DNA of 64,000 bases from Virgibacillus sp. NKC19-16 (GTDB lineage: Bacteria > Bacillota > Bacilli > Bacillales > Amphibacillaceae): assembly GCF_021560035.1 (NCBI RefSeq), contig NZ_CP074373.1:2414001-2478000 (forward strand), in the 5' to 3' direction. Positions 17,063 through 24,600 of the stretch are shown piece after piece. Position numbers and translations under genes: made by a program. Below the pieces are notes generated by a model. That model saw nothing but the letters and a program-made list of their open reading frames with translations, made no database searches and was not told where the DNA came from. Position 1 is the stretch's first letter; the number at the start of each line of letters is the position of its first letter.

Positions 17063-18059
17063 ATGATTTGGCACATCCGAATTCTTCAGCAATCAATTCA
17101 TATGATTTTTTTCTTGCCTCATAGCTGTGTGTAATCGTGACGATCATGAATTCATCTGTCCCATACAGATCCTCAAGCTCTTCAAGCTGCTGCCGTACCT
17201 CAGCCGGGTTGCCAATAATCGTGTTATTTCGCAAATCCTGTATGGTTTCTTTCTCTTTATTGGAAAAGTTATATGCCTTCGCTTCCTCGACAGTTGGTAC
17301 ACCGTCTTTACCCTCGCCTATTTCTTGTTGGACTTTCCAGAGAAAATTGCTTGATGCGAGCTCTTCTGCTTCTTCCGTTGTTTCACCGCAAATAACAGAC
17401 ACAGTAACAATAGCTTCAGACTCCGCCGTAGAGCTTTCACGGTATTTCTTCACAATACTGGGTCCGTCCTTGTCTGTCATAAAGTGGCCAAACGCATACG
17501 GTATACCTTTTTCTGCTGCTAAAATGGCGCTTTTTTCACTAGTCCCGAGTAACCAGGCTTTAGGTGGGGCTGCTGGAACCGGGGAGGGTGTAATTTTTGA
17601 ATACATATGATCATCTGGAAAATCCAAATCACGACGCAGGAAGGTTAGCAGTTCAGACAACGATTCAGGCATTTTACGAACCTGTTCCAGGAAATTATCT
17701 GATAGTGCCATGGTAACTTCCGCAGATCCACCGGGTGCACGACCAATACCCAGATCAACCCGCTCAGGATATAATGTAGCTAGCATGTTATATCTTTCTG
17801 CGACGTTGTAAGGCTTATAATGTGGCAATAAGACAGCACCTGCGCCGATCCGAATTCGCTCTGTTTGAGAACCAATAACCCCAAGCACGATATCCGGAGC
17901 TGGTGACGCCAGACCTGACAAGTCATGGTGCTCGGCAACCCAATACCGGGTGTAGCCTAATTCATCTGCTCGCTTCGCAAGTTCTACTGTAGCAGTTAAC
18001 GCATCTTTAGGAGTTTTTCCAGAAGAAATCGGTGATTGGTCTAATATACTAAGTTTCAT
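17061..18059 (-). CDS. LLM-class flavin-dependent oxidoreductase
   Basis: Luciferase-like flavin monooxygenase of 332 residues. The N-terminus MKLSILDQSPI, then YWVAEHHDLSGLASPAPDI and RIRIGAGAVLLPHYKPYNVAERYNML are typical of the single-component alkanal monooxygenase-like (MsnO8/YhbW) subgroup. Such enzymes use FMN to oxidise small organic substrates; the substrate here is unknown. The ATG at 18059 follows AGAAAGAAGGTACAT. It stands alone, 26 nt after the DUF1836 gene stop and with its own terminator. Confidence 0.85.
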   Translation of the reverse strand: MKLSILDQSPISSGKTPKDALTATVELAKRADELGYTRYWVAEHHDLSGLASPAPDIVLGVIGSQTERIRIGAGAVLLPHYKPYNVAERYNMLATLYPERVDLGIGRAPGGSAEVTMALSDNFLEQVRKMPESLSELLTFLRRDLDFPDDHMYSKITPSPVPAAPPKAWLLGTSEKSAILAAEKGIPYAFGHFMTDKDGPSIVKKYRESSTAESEAIVTVSVICGETTEEAEELASSNFLWKVQQEIGEGKDGVPTVEEAKAYNFSNKEKETIQDLRNNTIIGNPAEVRQQLEELEDLYGTDEFMIVTITHSYEARKKSYELIAEEFGCAKS

Positions 18060-18085
18060 TATGTACCTTCTTTCTTTAGGGAAAT

Positions 18086-18664
18086 CTATACTTCTTCCTC
18101 TTTCCCAATCTCATCCACGATTTTCTCCGCAGCTCTGCGATAATAATTACTCATACTTGTTAGTGTTGCTACCATTAATAACTGTTCCAGGTATTCCGCG
18201 TCTGTATCTTCCAGTTTCACTACCTCTTTGCTGACTTCTTGTTTATGTGCCTGAACATCTTCCTTAAACATATCCACATTTGTTTCCGACAGCTGCAAAT
18301 AACGCTTGTACAGATGCTGTAAATCAAAGTCATCTTCTGTCATCTTTGTATTCAGTTTATCCAAGGTCGTTTTCACATCACTGATCGAGAACGCACCCTT
18401 CATCTGATAGATCATGCTTATAAGAATCAGATGGTCTTTGGAGTATTTTTTATTTTGAATGGGAAAAAATAATTTACCCTTGGCATAATTATTAATCATT
18501 GTTTTTGTCAAAACTTTTTCATCATTATTACGCTTGGAGCCGGCAAATTTATTTTCAAATAACTGTATGACTTGATCCATGTACAAATCAAGATCCGGTA
18601 TCTCTTCAAAGGATAAGTGGTTATTCAAGTCCAATTCTTGTATTATCGTGTCTATGTTTTTCAT
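18086..18664 (-). CDS. DUF1836 (MerR-like) protein
   Basis: About 192 residues. The middle region, TKTMINNYAKGKLFFPIQNKKYSKDHLILISMIYQMKGAFSISDV, is the signature of DUF1836, a family with a MerR-like helix-turn-helix in low-GC Gram-positives; B. subtilis YkrK is a relative as I recall. It probably binds DNA, though the target is unknown. Two adjacent ATGs (18667 and 18664) follow TGGAGTTTT; the second has the better 7-nt spacing. It may be cotranscribed with the downstream monooxygenase gene. Confidence 0.7.
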   Translation of the reverse strand: MKNIDTIIQELDLNNHLSFEEIPDLDLYMDQVIQLFENKFAGSKRNNDEKVLTKTMINNYAKGKLFFPIQNKKYSKDHLILISMIYQMKGAFSISDVKTTLDKLNTKMTEDDFDLQHLYKRYLQLSETNVDMFKEDVQAHKQEVSKEVVKLEDTDAEYLEQLLMVATLTSMSNYYRRAAEKIVDEIGKEEEV

Positions 18665-18801
18665 CATAAAACTCCATTTTTTGTTTGAGTCTATTATAGT
18701 GCAAAATTTTTTTAAAGTAAAACATTGACTACTTAATAACATGCATATATCATGGTTATATAGTTTTTAAAACTACATAGCAAAATAAAGGTGTTGATAA
18801 T

Positions 18802-19449
18802 TTGGGAATATACATTCGTGAACCAGTAAACGGGTTTACACATTTGTTCGGGGCAGTTTTATCTTTTGTAGGTCTACTTGCATTAGTTATTAAAGCTCAG
18901 GTAACAACAGAATCTGCACTTGCGATAATGGCAGTAATTATTTTTGGTGTTAGTATGATTCTATTATACGCGGCATCTGCCACCTATCACATGGTAGTAG
19001 CGAAAGATCGGGTAATTGCTTTTCTAAGACGGATAGATCATTCGATGATTTATGTATTAATTGCGGGTACATATGCACCCCTCTGTTTGATCAGTTTAAA
19101 TGGTGTAACAGGATGGGTGCTTTTCGCCGTTATAAGTCTGATCGCTATCTTAGGGGTTATCTTCAAACTGGTCTGGTTCCATTCACCAAGGTTGCTATCA
19201 ACCAGTCTTTATGTTGCGATGGGATGGCTTGTCATTTTCTTTACTCCTGCCCTGGCACCGATTTTAGGTACTGGTGGAATGACGATGCTCATTATTGGTG
19301 GCCTGTTTTACACTGTCGGAGCTGTCATTTATTGGCTAAAACCGAAGTTCCTTTCATTTAAACATTTCGGTTTTCACGAGATTTTTCATGTGTTTATATT
19401 GTTTGGGAGCCTGTTTCATTTTTGGTGTATTTATGGGTATGTGCTTTGA
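18802..19449 (+). CDS. hemolysin III family membrane protein
   Basis: Seven-helix membrane protein of 215 residues of the PAQR/HlyIII family. The start REPVNGFTHLFGAVLSFVG, the SATYHMV and RIDHSMIYVLIAGTYAPL blocks and the C-terminal HEIFHVFILFGSLFHFW carry the conserved Ser, Asp and three His that coordinate zinc in the family. Despite the name, members are membrane hydrolase-like proteins with no shown haemolytic role in Bacillus. The TTG at 18802 follows AAAGGTGTTGATAAT. The upstream segment holds a short palindrome (TAGTTTTTAAAACTA, 18760-18774). Confidence 0.88.
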   Translation: MGIYIREPVNGFTHLFGAVLSFVGLLALVIKAQVTTESALAIMAVIIFGVSMILLYAASATYHMVVAKDRVIAFLRRIDHSMIYVLIAGTYAPLCLISLNGVTGWVLFAVISLIAILGVIFKLVWFHSPRLLSTSLYVAMGWLVIFFTPALAPILGTGGMTMLIIGGLFYTVGAVIYWLKPKFLSFKHFGFHEIFHVFILFGSLFHFWCIYGYVL

Positions 19450-19505
19450 TAAGATAGGTTTATAGAAACTGCTATGATTGCAGATAGTATAATACAAAAC
19501 TGATA

Positions 19506-19542
19506 GGGGACACATATTTTCATATCAATATTATGTGTCCCC
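19506..19542. repeat. REP-like GGGGACACATA palindrome
   Basis: GGGGACACATA (19506-19516) and TATGTGTCCCC (19532-19542) form an 11-bp stem with a 15-nt loop between convergent genes. It has no T-run on either side. It resembles small GGGGACA-type palindromes dispersed in Bacillaceae genomes, and could also act as a weak terminator. Confidence 0.5.
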
Positions 19543-19574
19543 CCACTCAATTATAGCGCCAATTTGCTAACTAG

Positions 19575-19967
19575 CTACAACTTCTCATTCATTCGCTCAC
19601 CCCAATCACGCAAAAACTGATAATACTGGGGTAAGTTCCCAAAAATTTCAACGGCTAATTCTTCATTATACATATGTACAGTCATATTGCGATCATTTAC
19701 CATACGTAAACCAAGAACTGTCTCATTCTCAGACAACAGCCCGATTTCACGAAAAGAACGTATAACACCCTTAGGAGAACCGATATCTAATCCTTCTATA
19801 TCATATAAATAATGTTTTGCCGCTTTCCAGCAAGATTCAAAGCTATTTTTAAACCGCTGAAATCCTGCATTTCTTTCGATAGTAGAAGGGATATTAATGT
19901 CAAGTATCTCTTGCAACGTATTTAAATTCCTCTCAACGTTTTGAAGTCGGTCGTTTAATCTTTCCAT
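19575..19967 (-). CDS. orphan HEPN protein (HI0074-type nucleotidyltransferase substrate-binding family)
   Basis: A 130-residue helical protein matching the HI0074 family: MERLNDRLQNVERNLNTLQEIL, then FQRFKNSFESCWKAAKHYL and LRMVNDRNMTVHMYNEELA. The RNMTVH segment fits the Rx4-6H motif of HEPN ribonucleases, so the catalytic residues of a toxin appear present. HEPN proteins of this type are normally paired with an adjacent MNT nucleotidyltransferase antitoxin that AMPylates them. No MNT gene lies on either side, so this is an orphan. The ATG at 19967 has only a weak AGGAATAATTT site. Confidence 0.75.
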   Translation of the reverse strand: MERLNDRLQNVERNLNTLQEILDINIPSTIERNAGFQRFKNSFESCWKAAKHYLYDIEGLDIGSPKGVIRSFREIGLLSENETVLGLRMVNDRNMTVHMYNEELAVEIFGNLPQYYQFLRDWGERMNEKL

Positions 19968-20052
19968 AAATTATTCCTCCCGATCACCTCATGTTTCTGA
20001 CTCTTGGAATTCAAGGCGATCACCCTCATTTGTTGTTTTCCTCATTATAGCA

Positions 20053-20715
20053 TTACGTAGATGAAGACGGAAAATACAGCAAAAACTTTTCGCGAGCATC
20101 CTCAAAATGCTTCCACACTTCTCTTTCCGTGAAATTTATTTTCTCTTCTTCAAACAGCGTTCTGCCAAATCGGAATATCCCTTCTTGTTCATCGTGAAAA
20201 ACTTTCTTCAGCTCATGCTTTGGCGGAAAAGTATTTTTACCAATAGGATATGGGATGTGGAAAGAAAAATGAAAATCATCCACTTCCTCACTTTTGACAG
20301 AGAGATAATACAGGGAGTAATAATCATTTATTTGATCATATTTGCATGCTTCACAATTGGTTATTTCCTTTTGGTACATATCAAAATAATCCCATTTACT
20401 CATGTAACCAAATTCCCTCAGATCACACCATCTATCATAATGATCGGAACAGAAATGCAAATTGAATCTTTTATGTGGGAATGGTGGCCTATAAAATGAA
20501 AGCTGTGTATAAGGCGAAAGCATGAGCAACTCCATGACACTGTTTTTTGATTGGTAAAATTGCTCCTTTTTTCGATCATACTCGTCCCCTTTTTTCCTTG
20601 CTCGAAATGCTTTGGATTGGAATTCTTTTGCCCACCGGCTTAGCCATACCGCCCAAAAGGATAACTGAAGCGTAGCACCCAATTCACCGCTTTCCTTGAA
20701 CCATTTACGAAGCAT
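20053..20715 (-). CDS. hypothetical protein, possibly N-terminally truncated
   Basis: A 220-residue frame I do not recognise. It is rich in aromatic residues and has CDLREFGYM, then CEACKYD, a possible zinc-binding Cys pair. There is no signal peptide or membrane helix. The first ATG has almost no ribosome binding site; codons upstream (REFYENEWKE) look protein-like back to a stop at about 20746, where a decayed ecsB fragment begins. This suggests the gene was fused to, or truncated by, that debris. Its trailer shares GAATTCAAGGC and ATTATAGCATTA with the region after the ecsB-like gene at 22666. Confidence 0.5.
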   Translation of the reverse strand: MLRKWFKESGELGATLQLSFWAVWLSRWAKEFQSKAFRARKKGDEYDRKKEQFYQSKNSVMELLMLSPYTQLSFYRPPFPHKRFNLHFCSDHYDRWCDLREFGYMSKWDYFDMYQKEITNCEACKYDQINDYYSLYYLSVKSEEVDDFHFSFHIPYPIGKNTFPPKHELKKVFHDEQEGIFRFGRTLFEEEKINFTEREVWKHFEDAREKFLLYFPSSST

Positions 20716-20734
20716 TTCTTTCCATTCGTTTTCA

Positions 20735-20860
20735 TAAAATTCCCGCTACCCTTTATTACTCAAAAAATTATGAGTCATCTCCCTTGTTTGACTGGAGGTC
20801 ACTCCACTTCTTGTAAGAAGTTTAAAAATATACCACCCTATATCTATTACATTAGCTACG
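20735..20860 (-). pseudogene. decayed ecsB fragment (partial duplicate)
   Basis: One minus-strand frame reads FLNFLQEVE-stop-PPVKQGR-stop and is clearly related to LNFSQEVEKPPVKQGKRP in the intact EcsB-like protein encoded at 22666-23808. At the DNA level GAAGTGGAG and CCTCCAGTCAA are shared. At least three in-frame stops make it non-functional. It shows that part of the transporter gene was once duplicated about 2.3 kb away. The rest of the 20716-21139 interval holds only AT-rich sequence before the glycosyltransferase. Confidence 0.7.
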
Positions 20861-21139
20861 GATTTTGATTGCTGAAAAATTTACAAGAACTTAAGAGATT
20901 TTTAATAATTAATTTATAAATATTAAGTATAATTAGTTGGTAGAGGCTGAAGTACCTTCTAGCCCCTTGAAGACAAATCAAGTAAATTTATTTAACCAGA
21001 CTAAATAATTGCATGTTGCTGAAATGAAATCCATGCCTTTGAGGTGCAGTTACTTTATTCTATATAACTTCCATGATCAAGCGTGTTATTGGAAAGGTAA
21101 TCAAAGAATGAAAAAAAGAAACATCGTGGAGGTATTAAC

Positions 21140-22423
21140 TTGGACTCAACTATCACTTTTATTAATAATTTAAACTTTTTTATGTTCATTTTATTTACAC
21201 TACTGTATTCGTATAAGATCGTGTATATATTAATTGCATTTAAGGCTAAAAAAGACAATAAGACCGTGCTTGGGGATGTCCATTCCTACAAATACGCAGT
21301 GGTTATTGCAGCTCGAAATGAAGAACTCGTCATTTCAGAGCTAATAAAAAGCATAAAAAAACAGAAATACCCCGAAGAATTCATTGATATTTTCGTAGTA
21401 GCAGATAATTGTACCGATAATACCGCACAGGCTGCTACAGAATCAGGGGCAATTGTCAGGGAGCGCTTCAATAAAGAACAGATTGGAAAGGGCTATGCTC
21501 TCGACTATATGTTTAATATCATCAAAAAGGAATATGCATCCAGAGAGTATGATGGCTTTTTAGTGTTAGATGCCGATAATCTCCTTGATAAGAACTATGT
21601 AGCGGAGATGAACAAGACCTTTAATCAGGGATACAGGGTAATCACCAGCTACAGAAACTCTAAGAATTATGATCAAAATTGGATCTCTTCTGGTTATGCG
21701 CTCTGGTTTTTGCATGAAGCTGAATATCTTAACCTTCCAAGAATGACGATTCACACCAGTTGCGCCATTTCCGGAACAGGATTTCTGGTAGATGCTGATT
21801 TGATCAAAAGAAATGGAGGCTGGATTCATCATCTTCTAACAGAAGACATCGAGTTTACGGTTTCAGAGATTCTTAACGGAGAAAAGATTGGATATTCCAG
21901 AAACGCAGTGTTTTATGATGAGCAGCCAATCACCTTCAAGCAGTCTTGGAACCAGAGATTACGCTGGGCGAAAGGTTTTTATCAGGTCATAGGCAATTAT
22001 GGCAAAGATCTGATCGTCAATATCTTTAAAGGAAACGGCAACAGTTTTGCCAGCTACGATATGGCCATGACAATAATGCCTGCTATGCTCATTGCATGTG
22101 CCAGTATTGTGATCAATGGCGTGTTCTTTTTTGGTGGCTTGTTTGAAATATTTGACCAGCAAAAGATTATTCAAGCAACCACTATAGCAATGTTAAAATC
22201 CGTTGGTGGATATTACGGGATATTATTTATCATTGGATTCATTACTATAGTGACGGAGTGGAAAAAGATTCATTGTCCCGGCTGGAAAAAAGTCGCATAT
22301 ACATTCACTTTTCCGCTATTTATGTTTACCTATTTACCAATCGCTATCGCAGCTCTGTTTAAGGATGTTAAATGGAAACCAATCGCCCACACAGTGGTGA
22401 AATCTATTGATGATGTTCGATAA
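21140..22423 (+). CDS. membrane-bound family 2 glycosyltransferase
   Basis: A 427-residue processive-type glycosyltransferase. One N-terminal transmembrane helix (residues ~10-35) precedes the GT-A domain with VVIAARNEE, VVADNCTDN, the DADN metal site, LTEDIEF as catalytic base, and QRLRW (the QxxRW motif of synthases for hyaluronan, cellulose and poly-GlcNAc). Three or four C-terminal helices follow. It probably builds or extrudes a surface polysaccharide; the product is unknown. The TTG at 21140 follows GTGGAGGTATTAAC. It stands alone on the plus strand between minus-strand genes and is AT-richer than its neighbours, hinting at transfer. Confidence 0.85.
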   Translation: MDSTITFINNLNFFMFILFTLLYSYKIVYILIAFKAKKDNKTVLGDVHSYKYAVVIAARNEELVISELIKSIKKQKYPEEFIDIFVVADNCTDNTAQAATESGAIVRERFNKEQIGKGYALDYMFNIIKKEYASREYDGFLVLDADNLLDKNYVAEMNKTFNQGYRVITSYRNSKNYDQNWISSGYALWFLHEAEYLNLPRMTIHTSCAISGTGFLVDADLIKRNGGWIHHLLTEDIEFTVSEILNGEKIGYSRNAVFYDEQPITFKQSWNQRLRWAKGFYQVIGNYGKDLIVNIFKGNGNSFASYDMAMTIMPAMLIACASIVINGVFFFGGLFEIFDQQKIIQATTIAMLKSVGGYYGILFIIGFITIVTEWKKIHCPGWKKVAYTFTFPLFMFTYLPIAIAALFKDVKWKPIAHTVVKSIDDVR

Positions 22424-22530
22424 TGATGTGGATTCTTGATTTTCCATCAATACAAAATCGATTCATAAACGTTTTAACGCTTATGATATCCTTTGGGATC
22501 CTAATTGCATTCATTATGTTCGAACATTAA
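22423..22530 (+). CDS. 35-residue single-helix membrane peptide coupled to the glycosyltransferase
   Basis: The stop of the glycosyltransferase overlaps the ATG of this frame (TAATG), and a second in-frame ATG follows directly. The peptide starts MMWILDFPSIQNRF and contains one hydrophobic helix (about residues 16-33) ending FEH. A terminator hairpin follows within 40 nt. Start-stop overlap and conserved polarity suggest a genuine small subunit, perhaps like the small partners of processive synthases, but this is inference. Confidence 0.55.
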   Translation: MMWILDFPSIQNRFINVLTLMISFGILIAFIMFEH

Positions 22531-22535
22531 AAATA

Positions 22536-22570
22536 CCATTTTATGCTTAGCGGGCATAAGTGGTTTTTTG
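22536..22570 (+). terminator. terminator of the glycosyltransferase transcript
   Basis: CCATTTTATGC and GCATAAGTGG form a stem around a TTAGCGG loop, followed by six T residues. Confidence 0.8.
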
Positions 22571-22665
22571 ACAAATAATCAATGAGCTTTAAATCCCCCC
22601 TACCTTCTGGGTTCTGATTCTGAAATTCAAGGCAATTTTCCTATTATAGCATTATATCGTTTACA

Positions 22666-23808
22666 TCAACTAAAAAATTCTATAAAACTCAATAAAAAAC
22701 TCAATCCACCCACGAAAACAGCGGAAGGAATGACAATCCACCTTCGAAAACGCGGCCTGACAGCATCGGATAATTCCTCATCCCCATAAGGGACTACAGC
22801 AAAAAATGCACTGTCCATCATTTCCCGGTAGATATTTTTAATCCATGTATTTACGAAAAAGATAAAGCAAAGAAACACGATCCATTTTAACCAGACAGGC
22901 AAAACAATGATCCCAAATAGACTAAGACCAACTAACTGGCTATAACTGGCCATATATCCTTTATTACGTAAAAAGGCCTTCAATAGAAATTCAAGCAGGC
23001 CATTTTCTTTACTTCGCACCTGGAAAAATCGTCCGGAATTTCGAAATAGCATTGGTCGTTTTCCTTGCTTGACTGGAGGCTTCTCCACTTCCTGTGAGAA
23101 GTTTAAGATCAATTTAATATAGCGCACGCGTTCCGATTGTTCGATAGCCAATTCCTGCAGAAAATGGCGATTTGTTTTCACAAATTGGGTCATATGAAAA
23201 TAGCAAACAAACCCTATAACAAGTAAACTGCCAACTGCCAGCATCATGCTATTCATGTTTAAAATCAGCAAATGCGACACCATAAAAACAGCCGGAAAAA
23301 CGATCCATTTCGTTACTGTGCGCGTGATTATTTTTTTCAATGATAAAAAAGAAAGCCGGAATGCAATCACTGCTATAAATAAGAACGAGATGTCCATCAC
23401 TAAAAAATCATAAATAAATACAAGAATCGGTAGTATAACGATAAACATTAGAGCCGTGCTTAAAATGACCCGCAAAACCGAATAAAGAAAACCCGATAAC
23501 TTCAATTGATATATAAGTTTCTTTCGCTGCATCAGAAACAGCAAATCTGCTTCCAAGAGAAAGGTTCGGAAATTCCCTATTATGAACAGAATTAGAATTA
23601 ACCCTATTAAAATAGAAAACGGAATTTCCTCACTCCAGTAGAGGTGTATATCCTGCCACATCTCTATATACACAAAAGGAGCAATGATAAGTGCCGGTAC
23701 GACGACATATAAAATCACAGACCAATCAAAAACAGAACGCAAAACTTTCCATTGAAATTTCCATTCCTCAACGAACCGCCTGCGAAAAAGCTGCCTACCA
23801 GTCATCAT
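22666..23808 (-). CDS. ecsB: EcsB-like ABC transporter permease
   Basis: Membrane protein of about 380 residues with eight to ten hydrophobic helices. Length, the start GRQLFRRRFVEEWKFQWKVLRSVFDWSV and the position directly after an EcsA-type ATPase match the EcsB family. Ecs transporters influence protein secretion, competence and regulated proteolysis in B. subtilis, with an unknown substrate. The ATG at 23808 overlaps the ATPase gene by 14 nt. A fragment of the same gene lies decayed at 20735-20860. A separate ecs locus may exist elsewhere, so this could be a paralogue. Confidence 0.75.
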   Translation of the reverse strand: MMTGRQLFRRRFVEEWKFQWKVLRSVFDWSVILYVVVPALIIAPFVYIEMWQDIHLYWSEEIPFSILIGLILILFIIGNFRTFLLEADLLFLMQRKKLIYQLKLSGFLYSVLRVILSTALMFIVILPILVFIYDFLVMDISFLFIAVIAFRLSFLSLKKIITRTVTKWIVFPAVFMVSHLLILNMNSMMLAVGSLLVIGFVCYFHMTQFVKTNRHFLQELAIEQSERVRYIKLILNFSQEVEKPPVKQGKRPMLFRNSGRFFQVRSKENGLLEFLLKAFLRNKGYMASYSQLVGLSLFGIIVLPVWLKWIVFLCFIFFVNTWIKNIYREMMDSAFFAVVPYGDEELSDAVRPRFRRWIVIPSAVFVGGLSFLLSFIEFFS

Positions 23809-24511
23809 TATCACGCTCTGTAAGGACACCGAAACAATCAAATAATGAGCCCTGCTGTAAACCACTATCCCTACGAATTTCACCAAGTGTCCCACGCGAA
23901 ATCACCTTTCCATTTGAAATCAGAATAAAGCGATCACATATCTTTTCAGCTGTATCAAGGACATGTGTGGACATAAGAATACCTGCGTGACGCTCCTTTT
24001 CCTGATTAATCATTTCCAGCAGCTTACTTATTGCGGTTGGGTCTAATCCCATGAATGGTTCGTCGATTATGTATAAACTGGGCTGCTTCAGCAACGCAAG
24101 CACAATCATCCCTTTTTGCTGCATTCCTTTTGAGAAATTCTCCGGGTAGTGGTTAACCACATGAGACAGGCGAAATGCTTCCAATAGTTTCTTAGCTTTG
24201 GAGGTGAATTGCTGTTCGTCCACTTCGGAGACAGAGAATAGAAAATCAAGATGTTCCCACAATGTCAAACCATCATAAAAAATTGGCCTTTCCGGAATAT
24301 AGGCGTATTCATTTACATGAATACCTCCTTTTGTATGGTTCAGAATTCCGAGTATGGCTTTAATTGTCGTGCTTTTTCCAGCCCCATTGGGACCAATCAA
24401 CCCGACAATTTCACCTTTATCAATAGAAAAGGAAATATTTTCTAATAGCTTGGCATCAGCTGAATATCCTCCTTCTGTAATGTTAACTGTTAGTACATTA
24501 TTTTCGCTCAT
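23795..24511 (-). CDS. ecsA: EcsA-like ABC transporter ATPase
   Basis: ATP-binding protein of 238 residues. Walker A is GLIGPNGAGKSTTIKAIL, the signature is the variant NFSKGMQQKGMIVLAL typical of EcsA rather than LSGGQ, Walker B is LYIIDEPFMGLDP, and STHVLDTAEKICD holds the switch histidine. The ATG at 24511 is 11 nt after GGAGG. It overlaps the permease gene downstream. An extended -10 promoter lies just after the capsule operon terminator, so the pair is a separate unit. Confidence 0.85.
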   Translation of the reverse strand: MSENNVLTVNITEGGYSADAKLLENISFSIDKGEIVGLIGPNGAGKSTTIKAILGILNHTKGGIHVNEYAYIPERPIFYDGLTLWEHLDFLFSVSEVDEQQFTSKAKKLLEAFRLSHVVNHYPENFSKGMQQKGMIVLALLKQPSLYIIDEPFMGLDPTAISKLLEMINQEKERHAGILMSTHVLDTAEKICDRFILISNGKVISRGTLGEIRRDSGLQQGSLFDCFGVLTERDNDDW

Positions 24512-24549
24512 TTATTCCAATACCTCCAATACCCACAGTTCCTATCTTA

Positions 24550-24558
24550 ATTATACCA
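24550..24558 (-). promoter_or_regulatory. extended -10 promoter of ecsA-ecsB
   Basis: TGGTATAAT on the minus strand (-10 at 24550-24555) has the TG extension and no good -35. It lies about 39 nt before the ecsA start and directly downstream of the capsule operon terminator. Confidence 0.5.
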
Positions 24559-24564
24559 TACACG

Positions 24565-24597
24565 AAAATGCCCTCATACTTAGTATGAAGGCATTTT
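24565..24597 (-). terminator. terminator of the poly-gamma-glutamate operon
   Basis: A 15-bp stem (AAAATGCCCTCATAC / GTATGAAGGCATTTT, one wobble) with a 3-nt loop follows the CapD-like gene by 3 nt and ends in TTTT on the minus strand. Confidence 0.85.
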
Positions 24598-24600
24598 GCA

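Noticed and set aside
22424-22428. Separate ATG two codons after the glycosyltransferase stop as the only start of the small peptide
   Set aside because: Two tandem ATGs exist and both give the same frame; the overlapping TAATG is more consistent with coupling, so the longer form is listed.
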